Positions 1 to 9,279 of a stretch of 64,000 nt of DNA are shown here, piece by piece. Source of the DNA: Owenia fusiformis. Lineage: Eukaryota > Annelida > Polychaeta > Sabellida > Oweniidae. A program made the position numbers and the translations under genes. Position 1 is the first letter of the stretch, and each line of letters opens with the position of its first letter. The stretch spans positions 25,001-89,000 of the forward strand of contig CAIIXF020000313.1 in the NCBI GenBank assembly GCA_903813345.2, written 5' to 3'. The notes beneath the pieces are model-generated. The model had not been told where the DNA came from. It did not search any database and was given only the letters and a program-made list of their open reading frames with translations.

Positions 1-370
1 TAGAATTCTGACTAACTATTAGAGTTTCATCTCCACCAACAGTGCCATCTAGGGGTTCATCAGTGATGTATTTATCTGAGATTTTTGGTTCAGAAAGTTT
101 TGGCCTTAAAATCTTACCTCTACCAGGTTGCATGTGGACATCGGGTACTTCATAACTATTCCCACCTCTACTTTTCCTGACAACTAACGAATGAGTCTCC
201 TGATCTAGCCTCCTAATTTTTGTAGGTGGGGACGATTCCTCTTCGCGATTCGCTACCGTCCCATATGCCGGATGCTGCGTATGTCCTTCAGAAAATGTTT
301 GCTGGTTACGAAACTTATTTTTGGAATAAAAATGACCAAATCCTCTTGGTGGTTTTGACATAGTTGACAT
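1..370 (-). CDS. Mutator-like transposase, N-terminal part cut by window edge
   Basis: This is the 5' part of the transposase gene of module A0, covering residues 1-123. The rest lies beyond the left edge. It matches the first 370 coding bases of the full copies. It shows that the array extends leftward out of the window. Confidence 0.85.
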   Translation of the reverse strand, partial: MSTMSKPPRGFGHFYSKNKFRNQQTFSEGHTQHPAYGTVANREEESSPPTKIRRLDQETHSLVVRKSRGGNSYEVPDVHMQPGRGKILRPKLSEPKISDKYITDEPLDGTVGGDETLIVSQNS

Positions 371-835
371 TGCTTGATAACTTGGAACAATCCAAAGCAG
401 AATGATGTTCTCCTCTCTAAGTCCAGTCTTTCAAGTGAAAGTAGTGGTTTGATAATACATGAGATGTGTTTCTGGGTGACTTGGGCAGCCATCTGACCAA
501 TTAATAATTCCAGATTATGTTTAAAAAAGTGTCTGAAGAATGATAAAGTCTTAACACAATAAATAGTTCACTGTTTGAGTTTGAGATAAATCACCCCTAG
601 ATCAAAAGATGGCATGTCAGTACATTGTCAGTATATGTAAACAAACTGTATCTTGATTTATTTGCTAGATAAGGCATTGTTGTTCCATTTAAAGCAGACC
701 TGGTCAAATTACCTGATTTATAGATCAGCTTTTTTATGAATATATCACAATTTTAATGAAAAAACACAATACTCATTAATTATGCGCATATTAATTAGTT
801 ATTGCATAACTCATTTTTCGGTTCATGTTTTTCAG

Positions 836-978
836 TAGCCGTGACTTGTTCCTACATCACATCATATAGACAACATCTCAACTGAGAGTACATACACCGA
901 TAGAGTCCATAGAAGTTGAGACAACAGCAGCACAATCAGTGTTTAACCAGTCAGCACAACCAAATATTCCATGTGAGG
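836..978 (+). other. Possible 5' untranslated exon of the endonuclease gene
   Basis: A T-rich tract ending in TTTTTCAG precedes position 836, and GTAAGT follows 978, which gives a 143-bp exon candidate. It has stops in all forward frames and its only late ATG is followed at once by TGA, so it would be untranslated leader. It could splice to the AG at 1647 or 1707, just before the endonuclease ATG at 1714. The intron would then contain the A/B joints and the whole of B. The same exon lies at 4656-4798 and in every later A. Predicted from splice-site consensus only. Confidence 0.4.
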
Positions 979-1111
979 GTAAGTCAGAATTCAATTTTTT
1001 TTACATAGATAAACATGGAGGAGGATTAAAAGCATTATGGACTTTTATTAAGGTAAGACAGTAGATTCACCTCACACAGGACATTGGTGCCAGGGATCAA
1101 CCAGGTGTGAC

Positions 1112-1586
1112 TATTAGGTACAATACAACTCACGTGGCCTTTTGTTTACTCATCGTATAGGAAAAGTAGTCCATTTTGAAAACTGTTTGGGTGTTGGATG
1201 GTGTATAAATGGGACATATTAGGATGCAATGTACCTCTTTGCTGGTTAATAAGTAAGTACAGACTCTTAGGCATTGGATGATAGCAGAAAACTTTCATGA
1301 AAAAAATTGGATTATTTTTTGGTAAATATTGATGACGTAGGGGGTGTGTTGGCTGGGCCATGTTAATTTTCCATTGAAAAATCACTACGCGTGTGAACAA
1401 TCCAGCGGTTCTTTTGATTTTCGTGGGATATTTTTTTCCAGACTTTTTCTGAGGTAAGTTTAAGGATATCTCTTTATTGTCTGTTAATATGAGTGAAATC
1501 GATGGGCTAGGATTTTTGTAATATTCTCTCAAACTTTGTCAATTCACCATGTTATCCTATGTCAGAAAAGTAAGTTGTTTTCTACC
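1112..1586. repeat. Module B, copy 1
   Basis: This 475-bp module is bounded by the core: TATTA-GGTAC on the left and CTACC-TAATA on the right, so TATTAGGTA and TACCTAATA form perfect 9-bp inverted termini. It is absent at A-A joints and doubled once. A 128-codon ORF lies on its - strand (1146-1532). It has no family resemblance I recognise, is broken in one copy, and is probably not a gene. A diverged relative of B sits outside the array at about 59599-60087. B could be a miniature mobile element or a recombining spacer; the single shared core at the B-B joint favours the latter. Confidence 0.85.
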
Positions 1587-1713
1587 TAATATTCAGATTT
1601 TTGGAAACACAATTTGGTAAGAAGAATGATTTTTTTGATTTTTTCAGAATTCATTCTATCTTATCTCACTTGTATAACATATAAGTTGTTTCTTGCTTGT
1701 AAAATAGGCCAAA

Positions 1714-2091
1714 ATGGATGCCTGGGGGGCAAAATATGCCCAGAGATTGGGCCGGGAGGCAACAGTCTACCCCAATAACTGCATTATTTGGACAGGCTAT
1801 CGTAACAAGGCTACCGGGTATGGGCAGTTGTGCATACAGAAGCGCGGTAGTCTAAAATGGGTGACCGTGTCGGCTCACTGGCTGTCGTATGCCACACGGC
1901 ATCCTAACGATACGCTTGATTTATCGACACTGGACTTATCTCACCTTTGTCATAACAAGCTATGTATCAACATAAATCACCTTAGCCTAGAACCACATTC
2001 TGTAAATAATGTGCGAATGGGTTGTATCAATGCCGGAAAATGCCGTCAGCATGGGGCCTACCCTGATTGCCTCTTAAAATGGAAAATGTAA
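1714..2091 (+). CDS. His-Cys-box (I-PpoI-type) homing endonuclease, copy 1
   Basis: Predicted nuclear DNA endonuclease of the His-Me finger fold. Residues 76-89 read SHLCHNKLCININH, the signature zinc loop of the I-PpoI family. With a constant offset of 21, H77 matches the I-PpoI general base H98, N98 matches the metal ligand N119, C79, C84 and H89 match one zinc site, and C104 matches C125 of the other. C110 and H113 then follow, with C23 or C40 as the fourth ligand. An upstream CIIWTG...GYG segment (23-37) also fits the family. At 125 aa it is shorter than I-PpoI (163 aa) but keeps all key residues. The start has a good context (CCAAAATGG) just after a possible AG acceptor. The ORF looks more GC-rich than its surroundings, hinting at a separate origin. 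Homing endonucleases usually sit in introns; here the partner is a transposase. Confidence 0.85.
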   Translation: MDAWGAKYAQRLGREATVYPNNCIIWTGYRNKATGYGQLCIQKRGSLKWVTVSAHWLSYATRHPNDTLDLSTLDLSHLCHNKLCININHLSLEPHSVNNVRMGCINAGKCRQHGAYPDCLLKWKM

Positions 2092-2114
2092 ATGGTATGA
2101 TTAGATCACTTACC

Positions 2115-4190
2115 TCATATAATCTCTTGGGCATAATCGTGATCACCGAACCTTGGTGATCTCCTCAATTTCATTTTTAAAATGGGTTTTTTGTCTAGTT
2201 GCTCTTTCTTATAATCACTAGTTCGCTTTTCTAATCTTGTGTGTAAATACTGTCTAGTGTAGTATGCTCTATGAAAAGACTTGTTTTTTCTTGCATGTGG
2301 GGAATTTTTATATTTTCTCATGTATCTTTTCTTTTCACTCATGCTACGTAGATGCTTTGCAGCACTTGCTGATGATATTGGGGCCCCAATAAGTTCCAAT
2401 TTGAGGTGAGTGGCATTTTCTCTTCCATGGTTTATATCTAATACTGCAGAATGTAATCTGCCATTACATGTGGCTGAAAACACCTTGTTTTTAGGTAAAT
2501 ATTCTGCAATTACCTTATTTGATGCTTCATTTTTGTTTGTATGCGTGTAAAAGCGCCCGTCATTAACAGCTTCGGGGCCCAACTTCATTTCTAAAAGTAC
2601 GCGTATGAATTTGCAATCTTCCTGAGATGGCATCAATTTGTCATTCTTTGTAATTCCACACACCTTGAGATTGTGGGATGTTTCTAGCCATGATTTCTTA
2701 GCCCCTTTGCAACTATTAAGGTGGGGTCTACATTGCTCATGATTCCCCGCGTAACAGTTCACTGTACTTGTGATGACCCTATTCATGTATTGAACTGATA
2801 CAACACCCAAATCATTGTATTTTTTGGCAAGCTGACCCATGATTTTGTCACACCTCTCTTTTATATCTAGGGAAAACATTTTCTGCTGGAGATCTTTGTT
2901 ACCTGGGAACATATGTCTACTAAAGCTAGCTTTAAGACTGTGCTTAAATTGAAGTTGCCCTTTGTGCACTCTATCGCTAAGTTTTGTAACTTTGTGATTG
3001 CTCTGTTTTTCATCGTAAAATGACTGAGCACCAAGGGAGCCTTTAGCATCACCATCTGTAGTCAGGTATTCTATTTGCAAATTGTCTGCATCCAAATCTT
3101 TTGCAAGTTTGTACCCCATGTTGAATTCTTGAAAAGCTTCAGATTTCTTTAGATTTGATGTACAACCATCATGGCCACCAGGACATTTAACATCAAACCC
3201 ACGCGCCCTTAGGTAAGCCCCGCGCCAACATAGCTTATTATACAAGCATACAGATATTATCTGCATGGCATCGGTCATTGTTTCAACAGATACACCAACT
3301 GCTCTGGTAGCGCGCTGACCAAGCTTACCCCAAGATCCGAATGTGCTACTACTGTAACACCCATCAAATGCTACCTGGACTTTTTTTTCATCTTTTGAAG
3401 ATACACCCCTCAGTTTATTCACCTCTATTAATTTGCTACGTCTCGTTTTTAAATCATTTTCACCCATTTTCTCAATATCTCCACTGACCGCTTTAGAATT
3501 TTTTTGCATTCCTTGGGAAGAAGGGGCCCTTGCATTGCAAGTAGCTAAAATTTTTCGAAATGCCTCAACACCAATAGAGGAGGATTGTAGAGCTACGTGT
3601 ATTGCTACATTGATCTTAGCTTTCCTCCTGCCACCTTTCTTTTTTCCCTTGACTTCTTCATATAATTTGCACATTTTGGAGAGAAACCCACATTTACTAC
3701 ATGAAAGCTGCATTTTGCAAACTAAACCAAATGGAATTTTTTTATGTACCTTCAAATCACCTCTACATTTTTTGCTATGGGCCCTATGATCTTTTGCTAC
3801 CAAGTTGAAACAATTAATCATAGAATTCTGACTAACTATTAGAGTTTCATCTCCACCAACAGTGCCATCTAGGGGTTCATCAGTGATGTATTTATCTGAG
3901 ATTTTTGGTTCAGAAAGTTTTGGCCTTAAAATCTTACCTCTACCAGGTTGCATGTGGACATCGGGTACTTCATAACTATTCCCACCTCTACTTTTCCTGA
4001 CAACTAACGAATGAGTCTCCTGATCTAGCCTCCTAATTTTTGTAGGTGGGGACGATTCCTCTTCGCGATTCGCTACCGTCCCATATGCCGGATGCTGCGT
4101 ATGTCCTTCAGAAAATGTTTGCTGGTTACGAAACTTATTTTTGGAATAAAAATGACCAAATCCTCTTGGTGGTTTTGACATAGTTGACAT
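2115..4190 (-). CDS. Mutator-like DDE transposase, copy 1
   Basis: Predicted transposase, 691 aa, that would bind element ends and cut DNA in the nucleus. Residues 1-110 are charged and low in complexity. A Cys-rich segment (C127, C142, C158, C164, C167, C174) suggests a zinc-binding domain, followed by a basic stretch (179-192). The RNase H-like core is suggested by VAFDGCYSS (D276), YLTTDGDAKG (D379/D381) and TNKNEASNKVI (E555) as the likely D-D-E. Metal-ligand-like insertions occur at C336-C343 and H484-C494, as in Mutator/Kolobok-like proteins of invertebrates. The C-terminus (616-680) is strongly basic. The gene ends 23 bp from the convergent endonuclease gene, and a GAG|GTAAGT donor overlaps the end of its stop codon. 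A 79-codon ORF in another frame overlaps its start. The exact superfamily is less sure than the transposase call. Confidence 0.85.
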   Translation of the reverse strand: MSTMSKPPRGFGHFYSKNKFRNQQTFSEGHTQHPAYGTVANREEESSPPTKIRRLDQETHSLVVRKSRGGNSYEVPDVHMQPGRGKILRPKLSEPKISDKYITDEPLDGTVGGDETLIVSQNSMINCFNLVAKDHRAHSKKCRGDLKVHKKIPFGLVCKMQLSCSKCGFLSKMCKLYEEVKGKKKGGRRKAKINVAIHVALQSSSIGVEAFRKILATCNARAPSSQGMQKNSKAVSGDIEKMGENDLKTRRSKLIEVNKLRGVSSKDEKKVQVAFDGCYSSSTFGSWGKLGQRATRAVGVSVETMTDAMQIISVCLYNKLCWRGAYLRARGFDVKCPGGHDGCTSNLKKSEAFQEFNMGYKLAKDLDADNLQIEYLTTDGDAKGSLGAQSFYDEKQSNHKVTKLSDRVHKGQLQFKHSLKASFSRHMFPGNKDLQQKMFSLDIKERCDKIMGQLAKKYNDLGVVSVQYMNRVITSTVNCYAGNHEQCRPHLNSCKGAKKSWLETSHNLKVCGITKNDKLMPSQEDCKFIRVLLEMKLGPEAVNDGRFYTHTNKNEASNKVIAEYLPKNKVFSATCNGRLHSAVLDINHGRENATHLKLELIGAPISSASAAKHLRSMSEKKRYMRKYKNSPHARKNKSFHRAYYTRQYLHTRLEKRTSDYKKEQLDKKPILKMKLRRSPRFGDHDYAQEII

Positions 4191-4931
4191 TGCTTGATAA
4201 CTTGGAACAATCCAAAGCAGAATGATGTTCTCCTCTCTAAGTCCAGTCTTTCAAGTGAAAGTAGTGGTTTGATAATACATGAGATGTGTTTCTGGGTGAC
4301 TTGGGCAGCCATCTGACCAATTAATAATTCCAGATTATGTTTAAAAAAGTGTCTGAAGAATGATAAAGTCTTAACACAATAAATAGTTCACTGTTTGAGT
4401 TTGAGATAAATCACCCCTAGATCAAAAGATGGCATGTCAGTACATTGTCAGTATATGTAAACAAACTGTATCTTGATTTATTTGCTAGATAAGGCATTGT
4501 TGTTCCATTTAAAGCAGACCTGGTCAAATTACCTGATTTATAGATCAGCTTTTTTATGAATATATCACAATTTTAATGAAAAAACACAATACTCATTAAT
4601 TATGCGCATATTAATTAGTTATTGCATAACTCATTTTTCGGTTCATGTTTTTCAGTAGCCGTGACTTGTTCCTACATCACATCATATAGACAACATCTCA
4701 ACTGAGAGTACATACACCGATAGAGTCCATAGAAGTTGAGACAACAGCAGCACAATCAGTGTTTAACCAGTCAGCACAACCAAATATTCCATGTGAGGGT
4801 AAGTCAGAATTCAATTTTTTTTACATAGATAAACATGGAGGAGGATTAAAAGCATTATGGACTTTTATTAAGGTAAGACAGTAGATTCACCTCACACAGG
4901 ACATTGGTGCCAGGGATCAACCAGGTGTGAC
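4191..4931. promoter_or_regulatory. 741-bp shared upstream region of module A
   Basis: This region separates the transposase ATG (-) from the right end of A and is the only sizeable noncoding part of the module. A TATAAA on the - strand lies at 4537-4542. The palindrome TATGCGCATA with flanking TTAATTA motifs lies at 4601-4610. The exon candidate for the + strand is 4656-4798, with another donor after 4872. It may work as a bidirectional control region. Equivalent copies are 7536-8276, 11356-12096, 15176-15916, 18521-19261, 22341-23081, 25686-26426, 29031-29771, 32376-33116, 36196-36936, 39541-40281, 43360-44100, 47655-48395, 51000-51740, 54345-55085 and 58165-58905. Confidence 0.5.
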
Positions 4932-4936
4932 TATTA
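4932..4936. other. A-A joint core, TATTA
   Basis: The joint reads GTGTGAC-TATTA-TTCAG. The same TATTA version occurs at the A-A joints at 26427 and 36937. The other five A-A joints (15917, 23082, 29772, 48396, 51741) read GTGTGAC-TAATA-TTCAG. A-B joints always have TATTA and B-A joints always have TAATA. Confidence 0.9.
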
Positions 4937-5058
4937 TTCAGATTTTTGGAAACACAATTTGGTAAGAAAAATGATTTTTTTGATTTTTTCAGAATTCATT
5001 CTATCTTATCTCACTTGTATAACATATAAGTTGTTTCTTGCTTGTAAAATAGGCCAAA

Positions 5059-5436
5059 ATGGATGCCTGGGGGGCAAAATATGCCCAGAGATTGGGCCGG
5101 GAGGCAACAGTCTACCCCAATAACTGCATTATTTGGACAGGCTATCGTAACAAGGCTACCGGGTATGGGCAGTTGTGCATACAGAAGCGCGGTAGTCTAA
5201 AATGGGTGACCGTGTCGGCTCACTGGCTGTCGTATGCCACACGGCATCCTAACGATACGCTTGATTTATCGACACTGGACTTATCTCACCTTTGTCATAA
5301 CAAGCTATGTATCAACATAAATCACCTTAGCCTAGAACCACATTCTGTAAATAATGTGCGAATGGGTTGTATCAATGCCGGAAAATGCCGTCAGCATGGG
5401 GCCTACCCTGATTGCCTCTTAAAATGGAAAATGTAA
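5059..5436 (+). CDS. His-Cys-box homing endonuclease, copy 2
   Basis: Same protein as copy 1. It follows an A-A joint of the TATTA type, so the presumed 5' intron (4799 to 4992 or 5052) lacks B and is only about 194-254 bp. Confidence 0.85.
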   Translation: MDAWGAKYAQRLGREATVYPNNCIIWTGYRNKATGYGQLCIQKRGSLKWVTVSAHWLSYATRHPNDTLDLSTLDLSHLCHNKLCININHLSLEPHSVNNVRMGCINAGKCRQHGAYPDCLLKWKM

Positions 5437-5459
5437 ATGGTATGATTAGATCACTTACC

Positions 5460-7535
5460 TCATATAATCTCTTGGGCATAATCGTGATCACCGAACCTTG
5501 GTGATCTCCTCAATTTCATTTTTAAAATGGGTTTTTTGTCTAGTTGCTCTTTCTTATAATCACTAGTTCGCTTTTCTAATCTTGTGTGTAAATACTGTCT
5601 AGTGTAGTATGCTCTATGAAAAGACTTGTTTTTTCTTGCATGTGGGGAATTTTTATATTTTCTCATGTATCTTTTCTTTTCACTCATGCTACGTAGATGC
5701 TTTGCAGCACTTGCTGATGATATTGGGGCCCCAATAAGTTCCAATTTGAGGTGAGTGGCATTTTCTCTTCCATGGTTTATATCTAATACTGCAGAATGTA
5801 ATCTGCCATTACATGTGGCTGAAAACACCTTGTTTTTAGGTAAATATTCTGCAATTACCTTATTTGATGCTTCATTTTTGTTTGTATGCGTGTAAAAGCG
5901 CCCGTCATTAACAGCTTCGGGGCCCAACTTCATTTCTAAAAGTACGCGTATGAATTTGCAATCTTCCTGAGATGGCATCAATTTGTCATTCTTTGTAATT
6001 CCACACACCTTGAGATTGTGGGATGTTTCTAGCCATGATTTCTTAGCCCCTTTGCAACTATTAAGGTGGGGTCTACATTGCTCATGATTCCCCGCGTAAC
6101 AGTTCACTGTACTTGTGATGACCCTATTCATGTATTGAACTGATACAACACCCAAATCATTGTATTTTTTGGCAAGCTGACCCATGATTTTGTCACACCT
6201 CTCTTTTATATCTAGGGAAAACATTTTCTGCTGGAGATCTTTGTTACCTGGGAACATATGTCTACTAAAGCTAGCTTTAAGACTGTGCTTAAATTGAAGT
6301 TGCCCTTTGTGCACTCTATCGCTAAGTTTTGTAACTTTGTGATTGCTCTGTTTTTCATCGTAAAATGACTGAGCACCAAGGGAGCCTTTAGCATCACCAT
6401 CTGTAGTCAGGTATTCTATTTGCAAATTGTCTGCATCCAAATCTTTTGCAAGTTTGTACCCCATGTTGAATTCTTGAAAAGCTTCAGATTTCTTTAGATT
6501 TGATGTACAACCATCATGGCCACCAGGACATTTAACATCAAACCCACGCGCCCTTAGGTAAGCCCCGCGCCAACATAGCTTATTATACAAGCATACAGAT
6601 ATTATCTGCATGGCATCGGTCATTGTTTCAACAGATACACCAACTGCTCTGGTAGCGCGCTGACCAAGCTTACCCCAAGATCCGAATGTGCTACTACTGT
6701 AACACCCATCAAATGCTACCTGGACTTTTTTTTCATCTTTTGAAGATACACCCCTCAGTTTATTCACCTCTATTAATTTGCTACGTCTCGTTTTTAAATC
6801 ATTTTCACCCATTTTCTCAATATCTCCACTGACCGCTTTAGAATTTTTTTGCATTCCTTGGGAAGAAGGGGCCCTTGCATTGCAAGTAGCTAAAATTTTT
6901 CGAAATGCCTCAACACCAATAGAGGAGGATTGTAGAGCTACGTGTATTGCTACATTGATCTTAGCTTTCCTCCTGCCACCTTTCTTTTTTCCCTTGACTT
7001 CTTCATATAATTTGCACATTTTGGAGAGAAACCCACATTTACTACATGAAAGCTGCATTTTGCAAACTAAACCAAATGGAATTTTTTTATGTACCTTCAA
7101 ATCACCTCTACATTTTTTGCTATGGGCCCTATGATCTTTTGCTACCAAGTTGAAACAATTAATCATAGAATTCTGACTAACTATTAGAGTTTCATCTCCA
7201 CCAACAGTGCCATCTAGGGGTTCATCAGTGATGTATTTATCTGAGATTTTTGGTTCAGAAAGTTTTGGCCTTAAAATCTTACCTCTACCAGGTTGCATGT
7301 GGACATCGGGTACTTCATAACTATTCCCACCTCTACTTTTCCTGACAACTAACGAATGAGTCTCCTGATCTAGCCTCCTAATTTTTGTAGGTGGGGACGA
7401 TTCCTCTTCGCGATTCGCTACCGTCCCATATGCCGGATGCTGCGTATGTCCTTCAGAAAATGTTTGCTGGTTACGAAACTTATTTTTGGAATAAAAATGA
7501 CCAAATCCTCTTGGTGGTTTTGACATAGTTGACAT
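5460..7535 (-). CDS. Mutator-like DDE transposase, copy 2
   Basis: Same 691 residues as copy 1. The downstream control region runs directly into a B module at 8277. Confidence 0.85.
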   Translation of the reverse strand: MSTMSKPPRGFGHFYSKNKFRNQQTFSEGHTQHPAYGTVANREEESSPPTKIRRLDQETHSLVVRKSRGGNSYEVPDVHMQPGRGKILRPKLSEPKISDKYITDEPLDGTVGGDETLIVSQNSMINCFNLVAKDHRAHSKKCRGDLKVHKKIPFGLVCKMQLSCSKCGFLSKMCKLYEEVKGKKKGGRRKAKINVAIHVALQSSSIGVEAFRKILATCNARAPSSQGMQKNSKAVSGDIEKMGENDLKTRRSKLIEVNKLRGVSSKDEKKVQVAFDGCYSSSTFGSWGKLGQRATRAVGVSVETMTDAMQIISVCLYNKLCWRGAYLRARGFDVKCPGGHDGCTSNLKKSEAFQEFNMGYKLAKDLDADNLQIEYLTTDGDAKGSLGAQSFYDEKQSNHKVTKLSDRVHKGQLQFKHSLKASFSRHMFPGNKDLQQKMFSLDIKERCDKIMGQLAKKYNDLGVVSVQYMNRVITSTVNCYAGNHEQCRPHLNSCKGAKKSWLETSHNLKVCGITKNDKLMPSQEDCKFIRVLLEMKLGPEAVNDGRFYTHTNKNEASNKVIAEYLPKNKVFSATCNGRLHSAVLDINHGRENATHLKLELIGAPISSASAAKHLRSMSEKKRYMRKYKNSPHARKNKSFHRAYYTRQYLHTRLEKRTSDYKKEQLDKKPILKMKLRRSPRFGDHDYAQEII

Positions 7536-8276
7536 TGCTTGATAACTTGGAACAATCCAAAGCAGAATGATGTTCTCCTCTCTAAGTCCAGTCTTTCAAG
7601 TGAAAGTAGTGGTTTGATAATACATGAGATGTGTTTCTGGGTGACTTGGGCAGCCATCTGACCAATTAATAATTCCAGATTATGTTTAAAAAAGTGTCTG
7701 AAGAATGATAAAGTCTTAACACAATAAATAGTTCACTGTTTGAGTTTGAGATAAATCACCCCTAGATCAAAAGATGGCATGTCAGTACATTGTCAGTATA
7801 TGTAAACAAACTGTATCTTGATTTATTTGCTAGATAAGGCATTGTTGTTCCATTTAAAGCAGACCTGGTCAAATTACCTGATTTATAGATCAGCTTTTTT
7901 ATGAATATATCACAATTTTAATGAAAAAACACAATACTCATTAATTATGCGCATATTAATTAGTTATTGCATAACTCATTTTTCGGTTCATGTTTTTCAG
8001 TAGCCGTGACTTGTTCCTACATCACATCATATAGACAACATCTCAACTGAGAGTACATACACCGATAGAGTCCATAGAAGTTGAGACAACAGCAGCACAA
8101 TCAGTGTTTAACCAGTCAGCACAACCAAATATTCCATGTGAGGGTAAGTCAGAATTCAATTTTTTTTACATAGATAAACATGGAGGAGGATTAAAAGCAT
8201 TATGGACTTTTATTAAGGTAAGACAGTAGATTCACCTCACACAGGACATTGGTGCCAGGGATCAACCAGGTGTGAC

Positions 8277-8751
8277 TATTAGGTACAATACAACTCACGT
8301 GGCCTTTTGTTTACTCATCGTATAGGAAAAGTAGTCCATTTTGAAAACTGTTTGGGTGTTGGATGGTGTATAAATGGGACATATTAGGATGCAATGTACC
8401 TCTTTGCTGGTTAATAAGTAAGTACAGACTCTTAGGCATTGGATGATAGCAGAAAACTTTCATGAAAAAAATTGGATTATTTTTTGGTAAATATTGATGA
8501 CGTAGGGGGTGTGTTGGCTGGGCCATGTTAATTTTCCATTGAAAAATCACTACGCGTGTGAACAATCCAGCGGTTCTTTTGATTTTCGTGGGATATTTTT
8601 TTCCAGACTTTTTCTGAGGTAAGTTTAAGGATATCTCTTTATTGTCTGTTAATATGAGTGAAATCGATGGGCTAGGATTTTTGTAATATTCTCTCAAACT
8701 TTGTCAATTCACCATGTTATCCTATGTCAGAAAAGTAAGTTGTTTTCTACC
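8277..8751. repeat. Module B, copy 2
   Basis: Between modules A2 and A3, with the standard TATTA left and TAATA right cores. No gene supported. Confidence 0.85.
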
Positions 8752-8878
8752 TAATATTCAGATTTTTGGAAACACAATTTGGTAAGAAAAATGATTTTTT
8801 TGATTTTTTCAGAATTCATTCTATCTTATCTCACTTGTATAACATATAAGTTGTTTCTTGCTTGTAAAATAGGCCAAA

Positions 8879-9256
8879 ATGGATGCCTGGGGGGCAAAAT
8901 ATGCCCAGAGATTGGGCCGGGAGGCAACAGTCTACCCCAATAACTGCATTATTTGGACAGGCTATCGTAACAAGGCTACCGGGTATGGGCAGTTGTGCAT
9001 ACAGAAGCGCGGTAGTCTAAAATGGGTGACCGTGTCGGCTCACTGGCTGTCGTATGCCACACGGCATCCTAACGATACGCTTGATTTATCGACACTGGAC
9101 TTATCTCACCTTTGTCATAACAAGCTATGTATCAACATAAATCACCTTAGCCTAGAACCACATTCTGTAAATAATGTGCGAATGGGTTGTATCAATGCCG
9201 GAAAATGCCGTCAGCATGGGGCCTACCCTGATTGCCTCTTAAAATGGAAAATGTAA
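8879..9256 (+). CDS. His-Cys-box homing endonuclease, copy 3
   Basis: Same protein as copy 1; preceded by B, so its presumed 5' intron is the long form. Confidence 0.85.
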   Translation: MDAWGAKYAQRLGREATVYPNNCIIWTGYRNKATGYGQLCIQKRGSLKWVTVSAHWLSYATRHPNDTLDLSTLDLSHLCHNKLCININHLSLEPHSVNNVRMGCINAGKCRQHGAYPDCLLKWKM

Positions 9257-9279
9257 ATGGTATGATTAGATCACTTACC

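Larger units (their letters stand above)
371..1713. promoter_or_regulatory. Noncoding stretch upstream of both genes, with B present
   Basis: This interval joins the 741-bp right part of module A0 (371-1111), module B (1112-1586) and the leader of A1 (1587-1713). It contains a TATAAA box on the - strand (717-722) about 350 bp upstream of the transposase ATG, a palindrome TATGCGCATA (781-790), and a possible exon (836-978) with AG acceptor and GTAAGT donor. A second donor is at 1053 and acceptor AGs end at 1647 and 1707. I see no protein gene here that I would support. Confidence 0.5.
1587..4931. mobile_element. Module A, first complete copy: endonuclease plus Mutator-like transposase
   Basis: The module begins at the core TAWTA followed by TTCAG and ends in GTGTGAC before the next core. 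Contents in order are a 127-bp leader with two possible 3' splice sites, the endonuclease ORF (+), a 23-bp gap, the transposase ORF (-), and 741 bp of noncoding sequence. Other complete copies are 4932-8276, 8752-12096, 12572-15916, 15917-19261, 19737-23081, 23082-26426, 26427-29771, 29772-33116, 33592-36936, 36937-40281, 40756-44100, 45051-48395, 48396-51740, 51741-55085 and 55561-58905. A partial copy covers 1-1111. Beyond the core the two ends share only a weak inverted similarity (TTCAGA against GTCACA), so no clear terminal inverted repeat supports A as a classical cut-and-paste element. Boundaries are inferred from the joints with B. Confidence 0.8.

Noticed and set aside
1146-1532. 128-codon ORF on the - strand of module B (also in other B copies)
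   Set aside because: No recognisable domain, uneven composition typical of chance frames, broken by a 1-bp deletion in the B at 40282-40755, and no comparable intact frame apparent in the diverged B'. Kept only as a note under module B.
1112-1586. B as a classical TA-duplicating miniature transposon
   Set aside because: The ends could be read as TTAGGT...ACCTAA flanked by TA, but adjacent B copies share one core instead of keeping separate duplications, and A-A joints keep one extra W. Not excluded, but the shared-core model fits all joints more simply.
1701-1725. Similarity of the sequence around the endonuclease ATG to the 28S rDNA region near the I-PpoI/R2 site
   Set aside because: GGCCAAAATGGATGCC resembles part of that rDNA stretch only with gaps; likely coincidence.
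2867-3055. 62-codon - strand ORF within the transposase gene (and its copies)
   Set aside because: Out-of-frame shadow of the transposase coding sequence.
3433-3789. 118-codon + strand ORF within the transposase gene (and its copies)
   Set aside because: It lies wholly antisense to the Cys-rich and basic part of the transposase; leucine/phenylalanine-rich shadow frame.
1587-4931. Terminal inverted repeats of module A
   Set aside because: Only TTCAGA against GTCACA agree in part; too weak to claim.
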